From positions 21,482,007-21,546,006 of the forward strand of contig JABBOT010000004.1 of assembly GCA_016165875.1 (NCBI GenBank): a DNA stretch of 64,000 nucleotides, given 5' to 3'. Every line of letters starts with the position of its first letter. Within the stretch, counting starts at the first letter, position 1. Made by a program: the position numbers and the translations under genes. The notes below the pieces were generated by a model. It searched no databases, had not been told where the DNA came from, and worked only from the letters and a program-made list of their open reading frames with translations. Source of the stretch: Acanthopleura granulata. Lineage: Eukaryota > Mollusca > Polyplacophora > Chitonida > Chitonidae. Positions 58,217 through 64,000 of the stretch are shown piece after piece.

Positions 58217-60574
58217 TATATGCTATCTTGTCGTCTGCATGGAGGACTCCTTTGTTCAGAGTTATTGTTGCTGTCACTGACGTGTAGGCTGTCAGCGCTA
58301 TCTCGTATAGGTGGATAGTACATGTGACCCACGTCAATGAAATATGAATTCATTAAATGACACAATGCATACGTCACAATGCCTGTCATATGGCTTATTA
58401 GTTTAGATTTACCAGTTCTTGTTATGTATTACCCTGGCTTATTATTGAATTACCAGTTTTTCTTATTTATAACCCACGCTTACCACTGGATTGTGTGTTG
58501 TTCTTATGATTAATCAGGCTGTAGGAAAATTAGTCTGTGAAGTCTACATGGGGTCATAAGTGCCTTTTATCACTCGGGTAGGATCCTGTTTCTCCTTAAT
58601 TAATGATTCATACTTGAATATATGTGATGTGTTCGTATAAGTGACTATTAAAATTACTAATCACCAATATAATCGACTTTGTGTTTGAGTTACATGGGTA
58701 ACCTATCTAGACTTATAACGCCTGGTGATGTCAAAGCAATAACTGAAATGTGACTACTGAAACTTGCCTATCGAGCTTGAGAATCAGTGAAACGCAAATC
58801 CCAAATCTGCAATATTTATCTGTCTGCATGATTTCGATTGCTAGTATGGCAGCTGGTGGTGGTGAAACATTTCCCAACCACCTCTGCGTTCAGAAGTGTG
58901 CTACCTACCTGCCTGTGGATTACTGAAAAATGTGTCCCAAGAGCAAGTCTTATAAAAGAACTGAATAAGGTGTTACAGTTTTATGATTTTAAAAGCATTT
59001 CACTTATAAAAATGAACCTCACAATTGGATGCATTAGCTGCGGGGACTCTGACAATGGTAGCTTGCAATTCCGCCGTGAAGGATGATGATAGGGAATTAG
59101 GGCTACGGCCACGGTCTTGGCAGATACATTCATATGCCTGCTTCACCTCATGAAATCCATACTGGAACTAACAGACATGGCGCTTTTTATAATAAAACGA
59201 ATATATATGCTATCATGCAAACGTGGCACATTACAATAAGAGGAATGGAGTCAGCAATAACATTTCGATAAAACCAGAAGAAAAGGGATCCCAAACTGTG
59301 GACCATGATCCGCACTTTATTAAATCATGAAAGTAAATTTGACAGACAACAAAGAAATGCTGGTTGTGTGATGATGCCTCTTATATATAACATTAAGACA
59401 TTCAGTGCAGGGCTTACAAAAAAATGTTGGCAGGAATGAGTCATAATAAAATTATACCTGCATAACAACCATTTGAAATATGAGCCATAATCATTAATCA
59501 CTTGAGCACTGGTAACATGCAGCTTGGGTTTGGTGAATTGTAGATGTATACAAAATGTTACCGTAACAAGTGCACGGTTATAGATCCCATACAGTTTTAC
59601 TCAACTTCTCAGATGTGAATTATTTATAACGATTTTTGTACATCACACAGCATAGATGGAGTGCCATTATAGTAATCGAAAATACGTTCAAAAAATTTCA
59701 CTAATCTATAATGATGCATATACCTTATATATTTATTGATATATTGATTATGTATTGAAGCCGCGATTTTGCATTGCGTTATTAGAGGCACATCACAGTT
59801 TACTGTATCTGGCACACATATCCCACGCTGAACTCAATTTCACATACCCAATGATGTAGCTATTCCAGTATATATGTAGCTTTAGGTAATATCTCTAAAT
59901 TCTGAATGTGTCCCATGCAACCGTGAACAGAATCAGAGGAATCAGTGGATATTATACTGCTTTTAAATTTTGTCTGCTAACGTGAATACAGTATAAGGCA
60001 CAGGTTTATATGAGAGAGACCAATGCTTACACTAGCATGTCGACAGTAGTTAGGTGACCTATACACAATAACATCATTTTTTTTCTGTGGAGAAACCCAT
60101 GTTATGGAAAGCATTTCTTGAACACCAAAGTCGTATAATATTCAGATCGATTGTAAATGCTAAAAGATCTTATGTATCCTGTGACATCAGTACACTTGTT
60201 TTCCACTGATCCTCTAACAAGTGGTAAAAGTAAGAATGATGTCTTGCTGTTAATGTCTTTTGTTTGCTCGTTTCATATAGGGGTCTAGAGAAGAATAAGA
60301 CCCGAAAACCGTTTTGCACCTAAATCACCTGTCTCGACACTTAAGTATCCAAGAAAGATAGACCAGAGCACTGAATAAACGAATTAAGGACTTTAAGTTT
60401 CAAACCAAATTTAAATAATCTCGGTCCATACAACAGGTCCGGTTGTACAGCAACAGTTCATTGACTCCTACAATGTCAAAATATGGACGAACCCACGGAT
60501 GGACAAACCTCAAATGGTGGCCATTAACCTTCAAATTAATTGTAATGTAAATGGGAAATGCTGTTTTTCTTTTG
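58217..60574. other. Intergenic between two convergent genes
   Basis: AT-rich; no gene, RNA or clear repeat. The short open frames have no recognisable domain. Confidence 0.5.
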
Positions 60575-63500
60575 TCACAACCATGTTATTTCTGGAACAG
60601 TGAAATCTTTTTCTGTGGGAACGTCCAAAGACAGTCTGGCCTCTTCCAGCATGGCGCTTATATCATCAAAAGCCGCAGCTATTTCGGTCTCACTTTTGGG
60701 CTTTGCACCTGAAATTAGAGAGAGAAACACTTGTCCGCATACTTCTTCAATGCGCAAAATCATTATTTGTTCCTTATTCTATTCCATAATCTAAGGGGCA
60801 CAGAGTGAATACCGGAAGTTAAATTCCTTAAAATAAAGTTATATCTTGAAATCCACACGCGATACAACACCCTTTCCAAAGCCTTAAGGCAACCGTGAAT
60901 TTGGCCAAAACTTTCGTATCACAAGTCTGAAGGGCAAAAATGAGATTAAAACATTTTCAAACATTTTTTTATCCACGGAAAAGATTTGAGTAAAATTAAC
61001 AAGAAATTCTTTCGTAACACAAGTTAAAGCTAATTACTATAGGTCTTCATTTCGCTATATGATACAAATGGTATTGTCCCTACAGTTATAGATTTCAATC
61101 GATTTACAATGTGTGGATAATTACCTGCCTTTACTGGCATACTACACCGTACCGATGGGCTTATAATATCAGTTGGCAGGCACACATGACAGACATGTCG
61201 TGATTCTCCTTACGCTGGAATTCGATCTAAGACTTTTTGAAAAGCGTACACAGTAGTGCAGTATTTGCTTTGATTCGGTTCGGGTGTGATCGACGGGCTA
61301 TACGTACTTACCGTATGCAAGGATTACTAGAACTGTACAACTGTAATCATGTGCTGTTTTTGAGAAATGGAACTATATGGTTTCACTAAATATAGTAAGA
61401 AAGGTATACAATAAGAAATTTAATTATTGCGTAAAATAAGAATTCGCTCGATCCCGAGGAATGAGTATTCAGACAGAAAGTTACTGCTGTTAGAATAACA
61501 CTGCAAACAAAAATGAAGTTTACATTGCTTAGACCCAAAATTGTCTATCAGTGTTAGGTGTAGTCTCTTTCAGTTCGATGTTCACTGAATGTTGCCGAGA
61601 TATATACTTACGAATGTCCACTGAATGTTCGCAAGTTACGCATATATGAGGAAAACGCACACTCTGGACTTTCAGAGTACCCAGGCCCACTGTCAAAATC
61701 CGAAAAGAATACAATACAACAGCCGTCAGTACTTTATAAAATCTACAGTGTAACATGAACTTCCTTGTTATAATTTTATAGTTGCAAGAAGTCCCTTATT
61801 GATCTCATAATCGCATAGGACGTTTTCAAAGACCGTATTATGGTAAATACCCTAAAACACTAAATGCCATTGTGGTGAGATAGCTTTGATGTTGACAAAC
61901 ATATCATGTGAAAGGTGTTTTGTGGCTAAAACTCTTACCTTTCGTGAAAACAATATTACTGAAGGTAGCCACAGACGCTCTCTTTGAAACCGAAGGCTGC
62001 AATGTCACCGTCGTTTGACCTCTCACCTCGGATCCTGTATGGAAGTATTTATTCATTTGTTAGATCTGAAGAATATTTTTACCCACGACGGTCTTGTTTT
62101 TGGTAATTGTAAGGTAACTGATAAACTTCCGGATATAAATCATTAGTAAAGAAGAAAGAACTTCATCCAAACATTATTGAGCCATCGAAGACCCCAAGTG
62201 TGTAAATTTAAATGAAGTTAAACGAGGTTAAGTTTATACCCCTTTCGTACGTGGCTTCCTTGAACAAGAACGTGTAACATATAAGATATAATGTAATTCT
62301 TGATCAATTATTTTTGATACGACACCAAGGGAATAACTTGGAACCTTTTCAATTCATCCAGACCTAGGCTGTGTATAGTTATTTGTTCATTCCTGTCTTT
62401 GCGATGACCATTTGTGCTAAGCTAGTGGCGAACGCATGCCAGGAGAAGACTGGTCGATCCAGTCTGAATCCAAGTCTCCACTGCGCGGATAAATCATGTC
62501 CATTCATGTACACCATATTACATACTGGCAGCATCCCAGGTTAAGCTAGTTTCCAAAGCATTAACTAACGTAATCCTTTATGAATTTAAAACTCTAATGA
62601 GATGTACTAGTGAATGAGGACCGACTCTCGATGATTCTACCATTACTGACCTTGAACAAGGAGCTCCACTTCCTCTGTTACATCTGGATCAGATTGGACA
62701 CTAAAGTCTGGAATAAGTTCTCCTTCCGTGGCAACAGCAACCGGAAGTGTTGACCAGGACAAATGGGAAAAAGGATGAACTGCAAAAACGGAACAGGTGT
62801 AAAACAAACACCTCTATATCTTTTTGAATGTGTACTACATGTATTGACATCATTCCAATTGTACAGATACATAAAAATACCGTGCAATGCACTAAATACC
62901 CCTTGGCCATAAGCACCATGGTAATAGAGGCAAATTCTTAATGATTTTACGGTACCTATAATTGTTTTATGACAATTGCCTCATGAGTTCAAGATATATC
63001 GTCTTTACAAGCCTATCATAAAGCAGGTCTTAAATAAACTTAACGACGTTGAAAAAGTTAATTATGATCGCTGAAAGTGGACACAATTCTTGAAAATGTC
63101 TAAGTGTACATGTTTGTTAAACTTGGCTGGAGGCGTTTAAGTAGTATTTAAAATGATTTAAAAGGACAGAAAGTAGTATATATGTTATATTCATTTGCCT
63201 TGCCTTCTTTTGAATATATAGTTTCATTCAGCACACAATACAATGTACCGTTTAATGTCATTTTATAGACGTAAATTTGCCAAGATCAACAATGAATACG
63301 TTAACATTAAATTATTAAACAAATCCGCAAGGGTTAGCTTGGATTACATGATGGGACATCTTGTTACTGGAACAAGTTACATTCCCGAATCGTTTATTCC
63401 AATATGAAAACATGAATTATCCCACTGTATAGACACCAAAGACAAAAATGCTTACATAATAGTCTGAGCTCTTTTAAATGCTTCAATAATGCTTTTGACA

Positions 63501-63861
63501 ATTCTTCATTTGAAATCTGAAATCAAAAAGATGCATTGAATTACATAGTCTATTACAAAGAATAGGCCAAAATATGTGAAGTAAATTCTGTATCTGTAAC
63601 ATCATAGAAAACTATGTCCATGAACGTAGACCATGATCTGTAATTTCAAAACAGACGTATATCAGGGTAGTTAAGCAATATATCAGCCATGCATGTACGC
63701 GTGCTAATAGCAAATACCACCCTGGCAACTTTTAGCGAAATTCTGTAAAATTCTGAATATTGCACTACCTGCTGGTTTAGCCATAAGATGATATTTGAAC
63801 TTACAATTTCACTGAGTACAGAAGGATCTGCCATCGTCAGTTTTTCAAAAGTGTTGTATCC
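60575..63861 (-). CDS. C-terminal exons of an unidentified protein (5'-partial)
   Basis: Five exons on the - strand: 63861-63805, 63516-63456, 62779-62651, 62034-61939, 60708-60575. All AG/GT borders and phases agree, giving 158 aa to a TGA stop; the 5' part lies beyond the window. The order is GYNTFEKLTMADPSVLSEI, then NEELSKALLKHLKELRLL, then HPFSHLSWSTLPVAVATEGE, an acidic stretch SDPDVTEEVELL, then FDDISAMLEEARLSLDVPT, ending VPEITWL. The first exon resembles the second half of a helix-hairpin-helix (turn plus TFEKLTMADPSVLSEI), as in DNA repair helicases and nucleases; this is only a resemblance. I do not recognise the protein. Confidence 0.7.
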
Positions 63862-64000
63862 CTGTTGTACAAACAGAATACTGATGAACAATTTGCAAGG
63901 CATATAAAATGTGGATTTATCAGGGAAAACGCAAGATGTAAACTGAAATATTAACAAAGACAAGATATGGTAAGATAAGAATACATCTACAAATGTGGAT
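63862..64000. other. Intron at the right edge
   Basis: Precedes the exon at 63861 on the - strand; the next exon upstream lies outside the window. Confidence 0.5.

Overview
This is a 64 kb stretch of animal nuclear DNA. Genes have many short exons with GT-AG introns, long AT-rich introns and many dispersed retroposons; no bacterial-style operon or CRISPR is seen. The best guess is a lophotrochozoan, probably a mollusc. This rests on the gene content, on tRNA-derived SINE tails of a type I associate with molluscs, and on an indoleamine-dioxygenase gene with unusual active-site residues. The species cannot be fixed from sequence alone.

Five protein-coding genes could be assembled exon by exon, with every splice phase agreeing. 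(1) PPP4R2, protein phosphatase 4 regulatory subunit 2, + strand, 1429-7063, with its 5' exons missing from the window. (2) An unrecognised secreted proline-rich protein of 322 aa, - strand, 15873-10986, 3 exons. (3) ATRIP, the ATR-interacting checkpoint protein, - strand, 31164-22989, 11 exons, 864 aa. (4) NDUFB11, a mitochondrial complex I subunit, + strand, 33393-38301, 3 exons, 170 aa; it is divergent from ATRIP with about 2.2 kb between the start codons. (5) An indoleamine 2,3-dioxygenase (IDO) family gene, + strand, 47116-58195, 14 exons, 394 aa. The 158-aa C-terminal end of a sixth, unidentified gene lies on the - strand at 63861-60575 and runs off the right edge; it is tail-to-tail with IDO.

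Between and inside the genes lies repeat-rich DNA: two SINE families (one copy carries a nested, truncated retroposon with a perfect 11-bp target duplication), a decayed Penelope-like element with reverse transcriptase and GIY-YIG remnants (19.8-21.5 kb), a second GIY-YIG fragment (44.7-44.9 kb), a decayed BEL/Pao integrase (43.1-43.8 kb), a probable inverted-repeat DNA transposon with a SANT/MADF-like fragment (8.1-8.9 kb), a long inverted repeat in NDUFB11 intron 1, a hairpin element in IDO intron 1, a 245-bp tandem duplication in IDO intron 2, and satellite-like and simple repeats. The genes share no obvious pathway: phosphatase and ATR signalling (PPP4R2, ATRIP) both touch the DNA-damage response, but they are separated by unrelated DNA. 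The most interesting items are the IDO-like gene (heme histidine kept, substrate-binding arginine and active-site loop changed, a GC splice donor and a 15-bp microexon), the unrecognised secreted precursor-like protein, and the foldback elements.
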